Assembly: GCF_041296385.1 (NCBI RefSeq)
Contig: NC_091023.1
Location: 25,235,924 to 25,299,923 of the forward strand
Direction of reading: 5' to 3'
Source of the DNA: Aphelocoma coerulescens
Taxonomy: Eukaryota > Chordata > Aves > Passeriformes > Corvidae
DNA: 64,000 nt
The translations under genes were made by a program, and so were the position numbers. Shown here piece after piece: positions 12,601 to 19,382 of the stretch. Position 1 is the first letter of the stretch; each line of letters opens with the position of its first letter. A model generated the notes under the pieces. It did not search any database and was not told where the DNA came from. It saw only the letters and a list, made by a program, of their open reading frames with translations.

Positions 12601-12611
12601 ATACAAAATGA
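3052..12611 (+). CDS. FIIND (ZU5-UPA) plus death-domain protein, 16 exons, 504 aa predicted
   Basis: Coding exons: 3052-3080, 5156-5187, 5409-5468, 5985-6035, 6489-6518, 7434-7481, 7570-7613, 7727-7776, 8461-8681, 8759-9009, 10076-10210, 10449-10587, 11339-11392, 11501-11584, 12155-12424, 12595-12611. Every junction has AG/GT and the phases chain into one open frame of 1515 nt. Order: acidic Ser/Glu-rich disordered N-terminus (1-84); CxxxCxxC (Cys87, 91, 94); ZU5 half of a FIIND (about 115-226); UPA half (about 227-366); basic linker with KKRK and KKQK (383-404); death domain (about 416-499). The FIIND shows the VGGPLFDV motif and His200/Glu209/Ser227 spaced as in NLRP1/CARD8. In those families the FIIND cuts itself and the C-terminal piece is released when the N-terminal piece is degraded, which then assembles a caspase platform. 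Here the effector is a death domain rather than a CARD, so caspase-1 engagement cannot be assumed; PIDD1-like assembly is another possibility. The gene lies tail to tail with IL12A. The first and last exons are the least certain. Confidence 0.85.
5156..7776 (+). CDS. FIIND-DD gene, exons 2-8: acidic microexon array
   Basis: Seven small exons of 30-60 nt (5156-5187, 5409-5468, 5985-6035, 6489-6518, 7434-7481, 7570-7613, 7727-7776) encode an acidic, Ser-rich linker including SGSGSAEEHPEGEAS, a run of six Ser followed by EEES, and EEQEEKES. Exons 3-6 all begin and end in phase 1, so each can be skipped without changing frame. Exon 7 adds CLPPCEHC, a possible metal-binding cluster. The region is probably disordered and rich in casein-kinase-2-like sites. 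Confidence 0.75.
8461..8681 (+). CDS. FIIND-DD gene, exon 9: ZU5 subdomain
   Basis: Encodes the first part of the FIIND, with YQCSITGLIFEVTG, a Trp-containing strand and KPWIVGGPLFDVHC. The VGGPLFDV core is the same motif found in CARD8 and NLRP1. The exon begins by completing an ATG codon from exon 8 and ends in phase 1 before GTGAGT. Confidence 0.93.
8759..9009 (+). CDS. FIIND-DD gene, exon 10: autoprocessing centre and start of UPA
   Basis: Encodes VLHIKGGG (His200), IEPSAEF (Glu209) and VVSSLSPVG (Leu226-Ser227). Human NLRP1 (H1186, E1195, S1213) and CARD8 have the same His+9 Glu and His+27 Ser spacing, with cleavage between Phe and Ser. Here the residue before the Ser is Leu. UPA strands follow (YHGAVILYKAIDEHP, LSFWVYVATNNDS). 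The exon ends in phase 0 before GTACGG. Confidence 0.93.
9062..9378 (-). mobile_element. CR1 LINE fragment, left half of a head-to-head pair
   Basis: Reverse-oriented CR1: begins with the complement of the 3' end (GGTTTGTGTGGGAAGGGACC) and continues through GGCAGCCACAGCTGCTCTGG to the CTCTCTCCAGCTTTTCC region. It lies in intron 10 and ends directly at a plus-oriented CR1. Confidence 0.85.
9379..9535 (+). mobile_element. CR1 LINE fragment, right half of a head-to-head pair
   Basis: Starts at CTGGTCTCTTCTCCCAAGGA and continues through AGGACAAGAGGAAGCAGCCT and the TTTAGATTGGACATTAGGG motif, typical of the CR1 3' untranslated region in plus orientation. It is truncated before the 3' end. Confidence 0.8.
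10076..11392 (+). CDS. FIIND-DD gene, exons 11-13: rest of UPA
   Basis: Exons 10076-10210, 10449-10587 and 11339-11392 encode the remaining UPA strands, including CQKLLQEGKKYRLICEP and ETVWKAKLRERDW. The last corresponds in position to the TLVWxxxVKPxDL segment of NLRP1/CARD8. CR1 fragments occupy the intron 10588-11338. Confidence 0.88.
10605..11062 (-). mobile_element. Two CR1 LINE fragments in intron 12
   Basis: 10605-10990 is a long reverse-oriented CR1 (GACCTTAAAGGTCACCCAGT ... GGCAGCCACAGCTGCTCTGG ... CTTCTCCTCTCCAGGCTGAA). 11008-11062 is a second reverse start (CATGGAATGTTTGTTTTTGG then GGGACCTTAAAGACC). Confidence 0.85.
11501..11584 (+). CDS. FIIND-DD gene, exon 14: basic linker between UPA and death domain
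   Basis: Encodes SVKKRKPALSILEEEGLHSK followed by KQKTGSTA. The KKRK and SKKQK clusters about 17 residues apart resemble a bipartite nuclear localisation signal. They lie in the fragment that would be released after FIIND processing. Confidence 0.8.
11890..12140 (+). mobile_element. CR1 LINE fragment directly upstream of the death-domain exon
   Basis: Plus-oriented CR1 body: GCATGTGCAGGGAAGGGAAT, CTCAGGGGGGACCTTGTGGC, then GGGGTTGGATATTGGGGAAA. It ends about 14 bases before the death-domain exon acceptor. Confidence 0.85.
12155..12424 (+). CDS. FIIND-DD gene, exon 15: death domain
   Basis: One exon carries almost the whole death domain. It has the family pattern: LTDQQLLAVAKLLDRHWREV (helices 1-2 with the conserved Trp), DIEDIQ (helix 3), then VLRKWRDREQGNGSAEALQR (helices 4-5 with the KWRDRE signature) and YEILQTLQ (helix 6). 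The KWRDRE motif favours a death domain over a CARD. Confidence 0.93.
12595..12611 (+). CDS. FIIND-DD gene, exon 16: short terminal coding exon (tentative)
   Basis: CCTTCAG at the acceptor is followed by a frame that adds EMDTK and a TGA stop. It is in phase with the death-domain donor. A rival last exon begins at 13504, so this assignment needs transcript support. Confidence 0.5.
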
Positions 12612-12889
12612 AGAATAGTTTTGCCCTGAGTATGGAGAGCACTCTCAGCATGACCTGGGTGTCCAAACTGGTTCCTGGGATTCCCTGGAAGTCCCAAGAA
12701 GAGCTGCTTGGGTCTTTATTTCAGGAATGGTTAATGAACACCTTCCCTGCTGGATGACTTGGTGGTTCCATCTCTTATGGGAATGGATTTCCCAAGGCAG
12801 CTCCCCCTCCTTTCTGTGGAGCTCTTGTGTTCAGTTCACCTTCTGCAAATCCAAATTATTCAGGGAGCTGGGAATTATCCCTGTCCGTG

Positions 12890-12955
12890 GCAGGGGTTGG
12901 AATTAAATGACCTTTAAGGTCCTTTCCAACCCAAACCATTCCATAATTTTATGGA
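12890..12955 (+). mobile_element. CR1 LINE 3' end fragment
   Basis: Has the GACCTTTAAGGTCCTTTCCA ACCCAAACCATTCC signature in plus orientation. Confidence 0.75.
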
Positions 12956-13074
12956 CTCAGCCAGCCGAGGGCAATTGTCCTGAAAAATTAAATGTGGGGT
13001 TGTTTTTTTTTTTTTTTTTTGCAACAGCAAAACTTTGTTCTTAATTCCTTAACTCAGGACAAAAGGAAACGTGG

Positions 13075-13303
13075 GACAAAACTCCTCAGGTTGTGCCTGG
13101 GGATGTTTAGATTGGATATTGGGAAAAATTTCTTCATGGAAAGGGCTGTCCAGGCTGGGCACAGTCACCACCCTGGAGGGGTCGAGCAGATGTGTGCATG
13201 TGGCTCCTGGGGACGTGGGGCAGTGGTGGCCTTGGGATGGAGTGGGGGCATGGTTGGACTGGATGGTCTTAGAGGGCTTTTCCAGCCTAATTCCATGACT
13301 GAT
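13075..13303 (+). mobile_element. CR1 LINE fragment, second subfamily
   Basis: Plus-oriented: CTCAGGTTGTGCCTGGGGAT, TTTAGATTGGATATTGGG, then GGTTGGACTGGATGGTCTTA and AGGGCTTTTCCAGCC. The 3' end differs from the AAGGTCCCTTCCAACC type found elsewhere in the window. Confidence 0.8.
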
Positions 13304-13503
13304 TCTCCCTGGAAACAGCCTGGCTGGCAAAGGTGGAGAGCTCTCCCTCCCAGACTCTGTGCCACAGCCTCGTGCTGCCTTGGGGGCTTTCATACATTTA
13401 TTTCTCAACTGGAATATTTTTAAATTCAATTTCTTTCTCCACTTGGGTCTTGCAGGCACTTCCAGAGATCCCATAATCCATGTGTGTTTTTTCCTTCCCT
13501 CAG

Positions 13504-13651
13504 GTTTCTCAGCTCAGAGCTGAGCCAGCTGAAGGAGGAGGAGGGAGGGAGCTTCCCAATCCAACCATTCTGCTCCTCTGGGATCCTGCTGGGATTCAGG
13601 AAGGTTCAGGGCATCACCACTCAGGCAGGATCCTCCAGGGAAACGTGAATG
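13504..13651 (+). other. Possible alternative last exon of the FIIND-DD gene
   Basis: A good acceptor (TTTTTTCCTTCCCTCAG) precedes sequence whose one-base-shifted frame reads FLSSELSQLKEEEGGSFPIQ. This would extend death-domain helix 6 plausibly. Joined in phase to exon 15, however, it gives only GFSAQS and a stop. Confidence 0.3.
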
Positions 13652-14548
13652 GAATTTTGTGTGGATAGAAGCCACTTCCAAGACCTTCAGGAGAGGTGGA
13701 TCCCGGAATTCTGGGCTTCACCCACAGGGAAAGACACAAACACTGGAAGAAACCAATTTGTCTTTTTCATCACTTGGGAAAGATTTTTGTTTCCATCAGG
13801 GAAAAACAGGGAGAAAAATCACCCTGGAAACTTTCATCCCCTTCCAAAAAACATGGAACTGCCAGAATCGTGAGGTGCATCGGATTTCTCATGGATCAGG
13901 GAAGAATTATCCTAAACTTGCCACAAATTCCTTTGGATAATCACTGTATATTTAGAATTATTGTGCATATCCTGTACATTCAGTCCTTGTTAAGCTATGC
14001 TTCTGTTTCCTAAAATTCCCAAAGAAGGGGAACACCACTCTGAACTCCAGGCAGCTTGGAATTTCCCCCTGGAATTTCTTCTCCCCTCTTTTCTGTATAG
14101 TTTGTCTCCATTTTTTATGTTGTATAATTCTTTTTTGTATGACCAACTTTTTATACTTCTTTTTTTTACTTGATTTATCGGAACTTAACTAGAATTTAGG
14201 TGCTGAAAATGGGAGGAGCCCAAATCCCTGTGCTACAGGATCAGAAAAAAATTGGGGGAAATGGTATTTGGAGAAGAGAGGAGGAAGCAGACCCAGGATT
14301 GTCTTGTTTTTAAGGCCGTGGGATACTTGGGATCATCTTCCTCTGTGTATGTTTGGGAAAGGAAAACATACTTTTAAAAAAGAAGGATTAAAACAGGAAA
14401 AATTTCCATTATTTCCATCTGATTTTTGATTTTTTGTTTTAGTTGGATGAAATGTTGGGAAGCTGTTGATGTCCTGGGAAGAGAGGATGGAACTTGTTCC
14501 TCAGCACCTGGAAAAGCTGGAGGTGCCACCAAAGGGGTCAAAGGGGTT

Positions 14549-14640
14549 TTTTGGGATGAAAGGGACCTTAAATCCCAACCCAACCAGGGACACCTTCCCT
14601 ATCCCAAGTTATTCCAAGCCCTGTCCAACCCAATCCAAGA
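14549..14640 (-). mobile_element. CR1 LINE fragment
   Basis: Reverse-oriented 3' end: GGGATGAAAGGGACCTTAAA, then CAGGGACACCTTCCCTATCC and a degraded AGCCCTGTCCAACCC. Confidence 0.75.
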
Positions 14641-14776
14641 TGGAAACTTGGATTTTAAAGGACACCAATTATGGGGATGTGCCTTCCCATGCCAGCAATA
14701 TCCAAAGTATTTAAAGGGATTCGTGTTGGATCCCAAGGAACAAAAAAATCACCGTGATTTTGGAGCAAAGTTTGAT

Positions 14777-14792
14777 TTTATTAGGCAATAAA
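14777..14792. promoter_or_regulatory. Facing poly(A) signals of the two convergent genes (tentative)
   Basis: Plus-strand AATAAA at 14787-14792 and minus-strand AATAAA (TTTATT) at 14777-14782 lie four bases apart. They are suitable for the FIIND-DD gene and for IL12A respectively. AATAAA words are common in the adjacent AT-rich satellite, so this is suggestive only. Confidence 0.35.
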
Positions 14793-15200
14793 TAGAATAA
14801 ATAGGGAATATCATCATAAATAAATCAGGGAATATCATCATAAATAAATCAGGGAATAGAATGGAATATAAATAAATCAAGGAATATCATCATAAATAAA
14901 TCAAGGAATATCATCATAAATAAATCAAGGAATATCATAAATAAATCAGGGAATAGAACAGAATATCATAAAAAAACCATGGAATATCATCATAAATAAA
15001 TCAGGGAGTAGAATGGAATATAAATAAATCAAGGAATATCATCATAAATAAATCAGGGAATAGAACAGAATATCATAAATAAATCATGGAATATCATCAT
15101 AAAGAAATCATGGAATGGAATGGAATATCATAAATCATGGAATGGAATGGAATATCATCAATCATGGAATGGAATATCATCGTAAATAAATCATGGGGTA
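14790..15200. repeat. AT-rich minisatellite, unit about 23 bases
   Basis: Variants of AATATCATCATAAATAAATC plus AGG recur about 15 times, with interspersed GGAATGGAATATC units at the right end. It probably lies in the IL12A 3' UTR or just beyond it. Confidence 0.85.
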
Positions 15201-15520
15201 GAATATCCTGAGTTGGAAGGCACCCCCGAGGAAATGGATTATCATAAAGAGGTCTTAATTCCTGAGAAATCAGCTGGATAAATGTGGATAAATTAGAGTT
15301 AGGAACATTTTGGTGCTCGGATGTAGCTTAAATTCCAAAAATCTGGGAATCTAACATGGTTTAAAAGGCACAACTCCCTAGAAACGAACTCTGGGAAATT
15401 CAGAATTCCTTTGGAAGCCGGTGGGTGTTGATCCCACTGTTTTTCCTCCAGGATCTCCTTGGGTTGATCCCACTGTTTTTCCTCCAGGATCTCCCTGGGT
15501 TCTGGGTGGGTTCCTGGGAT

Positions 15521-15712
15521 TCAGAGGGAGCTCAGGAAGCTCAGCATCCTGCTGATGGTGACGCTGCGGATGCGGAAAGCCTGGAGGACACTGCAGAGCC
15601 TCAGCCTCTCCGGGAACGGGGCCGAGCCCAATCCCGATCCCAATCCCGATCCCACTCCTGCTCCCAATCCTGCCAGCACCTCCGGAACCTTCCCAGTGCT
15701 GCTGCCCAGGGC
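15521..15712 (-). CDS. IL12A: IL12A exon 5: helix D and stop
   Basis: 63 codons plus TGA. The first 30 residues include [16 protein letters not shown], derived from a hexanucleotide repeat; the remainder is the strongly conserved helix D ending in MLSFLSSL. Confidence 0.94.
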   Translation of the reverse strand, partial: ALGSSTGKVPEVLAGLGAGVGSGLGSGLGSAPFPERLRLCSVLQAFRIRSVTISRMLSFLSSL

Positions 15713-18700
15713 CTGCACAAGGAAAAGGGTCACAGCCAGTCCAGAAAATGTCTACAACAAAAAACCCCGTGGAGTTTTACCCCCTCTGGGATGAACGGCA
15801 AAACTGGGAAGTGAGGAGGCGTTGAGGGAAAAATGTGGGATATTTAATTGATCGTGAATAGAACGAGGGGAAAAATTGGAAATATTTAATTGATCATTAA
15901 GAAGGTGAATGTTGAAGTATTTAATTTATGCTGAGTAGACAGAGGGTAAATTGGAAATATTTAATTGATCATTAAGAAGGTAAATGTTGAAGTATTTAAT
16001 TTATGCTGAGTAGACAGTAAATTGGAAATATTTAATTGATCACTAATAGGGTAAACTCTTAAATTCTTAATGTCAGCATTAATGGGCTGGGGGTAAAATT
16101 TGGAGTATTAAATGATAGCATTAATAGGTACATTTTGAAATATTTAATTATGGCATGAATAAGGTAAAATTTGAAGTGTTTAATGATATCATTATTAAGG
16201 TAAATTTTGAAATGTTTCATGTTAGCATTAATAGCCTGAGGGTAAAATTTGAAGTATTTAATGTTATCATTATGAAGGTAAAATTTGAAATATTTAATGA
16301 TTGTGTGAGTAGACTGAGGGTGAAATAAGAAGTTTTTAATGATATTATGAAGGTAAAATTTGAAATATTTCATGATAGCATTAATAGACTGAGGATAAAA
16401 TTGGAAGTATTTAATGTTATCATGAATAGACTAAAATTTGAAATATTTAATTTATCATTAATAGACTGAGGGTGAAATTGGAAGTATTTCGTGTTATCAT
16501 TAATAGGGTAAATTTTCAATTATTTAATGATTGCATTAATAATCAGAGGGTAAAATTTGAAATATTTAATTTATCATGAATAGACTGAGGGTAAAATTTG
16601 AAGTATTTAACGATAACGCTAATTTACTGAGGATGAAATTTGAAATATTTAATGATATTGTTAATAGGGAAAGTTTTGAAATATCTAATGTTAGCCTTAA
16701 TAAACTGAGGGTAACATTTGAAATATTTAATTTCTCATGAATAAACTGAGGGTAAAATTGGAAGTATTTAATTATCATTAAGATAATTAAGATCACGAAG
16801 AGGGTAAATTTTCAAATATTTTATGGTTGCATTAATAGTCTGAGGGCAAAATTTGAAATATCACAAGTTATAATTAAGGTAAATTTTGAAATATCTCATG
16901 ATAGCATTAATAGACTGAGGGTGAAATTTGAAATATTTAATTTATCATGAATAAGGTAAATTTAGAACTATTTAATGCTTGCATGAATAGACTGAGGGTA
17001 AAATTTGAAATACTGAATGTTATCATGAATGAGGTAAATCTTGAAATATTTCATGGTAGAATTTATAGACTGAGGCTAAAATTCAAAGTATTTATCAACC
17101 TTTAGTCCAGCCTGTGTCACATCCAGTGCAGCAGGTCTGTTATATTTCAATATTTGGAGGAGAAATGGAGCTTTTTATTCCCTATTTCCTGAATTTTTGG
17201 GTAAATCCAGGCGGGAATCCTCACCTCCATCATCCCATCGAGAGTCACCAGCAGCTGGGGGTCGTTGAGGTTCCTCAGCTGTGCCCTGTAGGCTCTGAGG
17301 TCCTCAGAGATGCCCTGCAGGCATTTGCCCTGGGAAAGAGGGAATTGTTAGGAAATGTGGGAATGTGCCGCTCATTGAAACACCCAACGAGCCAAAAGAA
17401 GGGATTTTGTGGGAAAATTGCATTTACCTTATCAAAAGTTGGTCTTTCCAGGGCTGGGCAGTTTCCAGGCTGCAAATTAAACGAGAAATAGGATTTGTGA
17501 TTTAATGGAAGTGTGGATTATGTATTGCATGAAACTGGGAGGTAAAAGTGACATTTTCTCTCGATTTCTCTCGATTTCTCGCTGTTTTACCCCTGGATCC
17601 TCAGCTGTGCAGGCTTTGATTGTGTTCATTTGGTTCTCCGTGATGTCCTCCAGATCCACCTCTTCAAGGGTGCACTCGAATCCCAGGGTGCCGAGTTCCT
17701 GTGGGGAAGAGGGAATAAAAAAGGGTCACTGACAGCCTCATGATACAGTTTCTATGTTTATATGTATCTGTAAATACACAGAATAATTTGATGTATCTCA
17801 GCTGTCTGTGCTCAGATGAATCCCAGGAATGAGGCTCTGTGAGGACTGTGGTTAAATATGAAATACAGGAAATAGATTGGGAATAATCCCAGGTTTTGCA
17901 CCGGTTTGTTTTATGTTTTATTGTGAATTGCTCTGCCTCCATGGCATTAAATGATTCTGTCAGACGTGGAATTTATGGAGAACTTTATGGCAGTAGAGTT
18001 TCAAATGGAAAGGATCTCTTAGAAAGAGACAAATAGCAAATACGGTGTGAGGAACAGCACCTGTCTGGTGCTGGGGCTTTTGGGATCCTCTGAGATGAAA
18101 GGTGTGAAAACAGCAGGGAATTTTAGTAAAACTTTTAGCAAAAAAATAGGAAAAGAAGGAGACCTGAGCAAAGCGCTGTCCTAAAGGGCTGATCAGGGCA
18201 GCATGAAAGCAGAGACAGGGATGGAGACTTGAAGGGAGGCTCCAGGGAGCGTCCACCCTCCTGGTACCCTCAGCAGCCTCTGGGTGCCCAGCTGGTGCCT
18301 TCAGCACCTCCTGGGGACTGCCTGGGGACCAAAACTGCCCGCCCGGGGACCAAAACTGCTCCAGCATTTCCTGGCTTGGCACCACTGCCCCATCCCTGCC
18401 TTCCTGGGTGCCATCCCTACCCCATCCCTGCCCTCCTGGGTACTTCCACTGCCCCATCCCTGCCTTCCTGGGTGCCATCCCTACCCCATCCCTGCCCTCC
18501 TGGGTATTTCCACTGCTCCATCCCTGCCCTCCTGGGTACTCTCAGCAGCCCCTGGGTGCCCAGCTGGTGCCTTCAGCGCTGCCTGGGGACCACCACTGAC
18601 GTCCTGGGTGCAGTAATTACCCCAGCACTGCCTGGCTTGGTACCATCCCCACCCTCCTGGCTCCTACCACTGCTCCATCACCGCCCTCCTGGATCCTCTC

Positions 18701-19127
18701 ACTACCCCATCCCTGCCCTCCTGGGTGCCCCCGCTGCCCCATCCCTGCCCTCCCACATCCTCCCGCTCCCGTCCCGTTCCCTGCAGACCTTCAGCCGGTG
18801 CAGGGAGGCGTTGGCGGCCTCCAGCAGGTCCCGGGAGCGGCTGAGGCGCTCGGCGGAGGGCTGGCGGTGGCGGGGCGGGGTGGGCAGTGCCCGGGCCGGG
18901 CTGGACGGGAGCAGGGCCAGGAGCAGCGCCAGGCACAGCAACGCCCGTGCGGCCCCGCCAGGCGGCGCTGCCCGCCCGCTCCCGGGGCCGCTCCCGGGGC
19001 CGCTCCCGGGGCCGCTCCCGGGGCCGCTCCCGGGGCCGCTCCCGGGGCCGCTCCCGGGGCCGCTCCCGGGGCCGCTCCCGGTGCTTCTCCCCGTGCCGCT
19101 CCCGGTGCTGCTCCCGCTCCGCTCCAT
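15521..19127 (-). CDS. IL12A: Interleukin-12 subunit alpha (IL-12 p35), 5 exons, 261 aa
   Basis: Coding exons on the minus strand: 19127-18789, 17698-17591, 17469-17428, 17329-17225, 15712-15521. They are all phase 0 and give 261 residues (human 219 or 253). p35 is a secreted four-helix cytokine that pairs with p40 to form IL-12 (with EBI3, IL-35 in mammals) and drives Th1 responses. Diagnostic segments: [19 protein letters not shown] (helix A, sequon at Asn106), [12 protein letters not shown] (human CTSEEIDHEDIT), [20 protein letters not shown] (human LCILLHAFRIRAVTIDRVMS, helix D). Mature cysteines are 122, 143, 153, 166 and 238. By homology 122-238 and 143-166 pair and 153 reaches p40; the human C15-C88 pair has no counterpart. 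Odd features: (GSGP)8 before the signal-peptide core, a Gly/Ser stretch in the last exon, a weak exon-1 donor, and a satellite-filled last intron. Upstream lies the 3' end of SCHIP1, as in other vertebrates. Confidence 0.94.
15628..15660. repeat. (CCCGAT)n-type short repeat inside the IL12A coding sequence
   Basis: Plus-strand AATCCCGATCCC repeated reads as [10 protein letters not shown] in IL12A. It lies between the helix C-D connection and helix D, in a loop where human p35 has a different sequence. Confidence 0.7.
15830..17095. repeat. AT-rich minisatellite filling the last IL12A intron
   Basis: About 1.27 kb of diverged tandem units of roughly 35 and 42 bases, with AAAATTTGAAATATTTAAT and a variable AATAGACTGAGGGT block. 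It occupies nearly all of the 15713-17224 intron. Confidence 0.88.
17225..17329 (-). CDS. IL12A: IL12A exon 4
   Basis: 35 codons, [20 protein letters not shown] onwards, matching human LCLSSIYEDLKMYQVEFKTM. Contains Cys166. The donor is GTGAGG. Confidence 0.93.
17428..17469 (-). CDS. IL12A: IL12A exon 3 (14 codons)
   Basis: A 42-base exon encoding [14 protein letters not shown]. Its Cys153 matches human mature Cys74, which bonds to p40. Human IL12A has two similar consecutive blocks here (SCLNSRETSFITNG and SCLASRKTSFMMAL); only one is present in this gene. Confidence 0.9.
17591..17698 (-). CDS. IL12A: IL12A exon 2
   Basis: 36 codons, phase 0 at both ends, with Cys122 and Cys143. The [12 protein letters not shown] segment aligns closely with human p35. 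The donor is GTAAAA. Confidence 0.93.
18380..18770. repeat. C-rich minisatellite in IL12A intron 1
   Basis: Units of about 30 bases resembling CCCATCCCTGCCCTCCTGGG plus a short variable spacer, repeated at least ten times. The open frames across it are repeat artefacts. Confidence 0.8.
18789..19127 (-). CDS. IL12A: IL12A exon 1: GSGP repeat, signal peptide, helix A start
   Basis: Encodes 113 residues. [16 protein letters not shown] is followed by eight GSGP units (residues 17-51), then the hydrophobic core [20 protein letters not shown] (61-80) and the start of helix A. No in-frame Met lies between the repeat and the hydrophobic core, so the repeat is translated unless an unseen exon supplies another start. 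The donor is AAG/GTCTGC, a poor match to consensus, but it is the one that keeps frame. Confidence 0.85.
18978..19080. repeat. 12-base coding minisatellite (GSGP)n
   Basis: GCTCCCGGGGCC repeats about 8.6 times, almost perfectly, in frame with IL12A exon 1. Near-perfect unit identity suggests recent expansion and likely length polymorphism. Confidence 0.92.
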
Positions 19128-19159
19128 CCCGCTGCCGTCGGACCACGCCGGGGACAGCT

Positions 19160-19165
19160 CTTATA
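19160..19165 (-). promoter_or_regulatory. TATA box of IL12A
   Basis: Minus strand CCCCTATAAGAGCTG. Its 3' edge is about 33 bases from the IL12A start codon, which predicts a transcript start only a few bases before the ATG. Confidence 0.6.
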
Positions 19166-19181
19166 GGGGCGCCGGACGAGC

Positions 19182-19191
19182 GGGAGTTCCC
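19182..19191. promoter_or_regulatory. Predicted NF-kappaB site upstream of IL12A
   Basis: GGGAGTTCCC fits GGGRNWYYCC exactly and lies about 17 bases upstream of the TATA box. A weaker kappaB half, GGGAATCCC, lies at 19256-19264. NF-kappaB control of p35 is established in mammals. Confidence 0.5.
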
Positions 19192-19382
19192 CCGTGCGCT
19201 TCTCCTCCGCCCCCCGGCCGCGGAGAGCCGCGCTCATCCCGAGAGCGGCGGGGCCGGGAATCCCGCCGGGGCTCGCAGGGCGGGGATGTGCGGGGCACAG
19301 CCCGAGCTCCTTTCCTCGGGACTCTGCACAGCGCTGGCAGGAAAATGGGGTTGGCTGGGAGTCCGCGCGCGGCACGTGGGGA

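Larger units (their letters stand above)
12612..15520. other. Tail-to-tail spacer between the FIIND-DD gene and IL12A
   Basis: Holds the presumed 3' UTRs of two convergent genes, CR1 pieces, a possible alternative last exon at 13504, and an AT-rich satellite at 14790-15200. No other gene is apparent. Confidence 0.6.

Noticed and set aside
14760..17095. CRISPR-like or telomere-like array
   Set aside because: Units are diverged AT-rich minisatellites without unique spacers of constant size.
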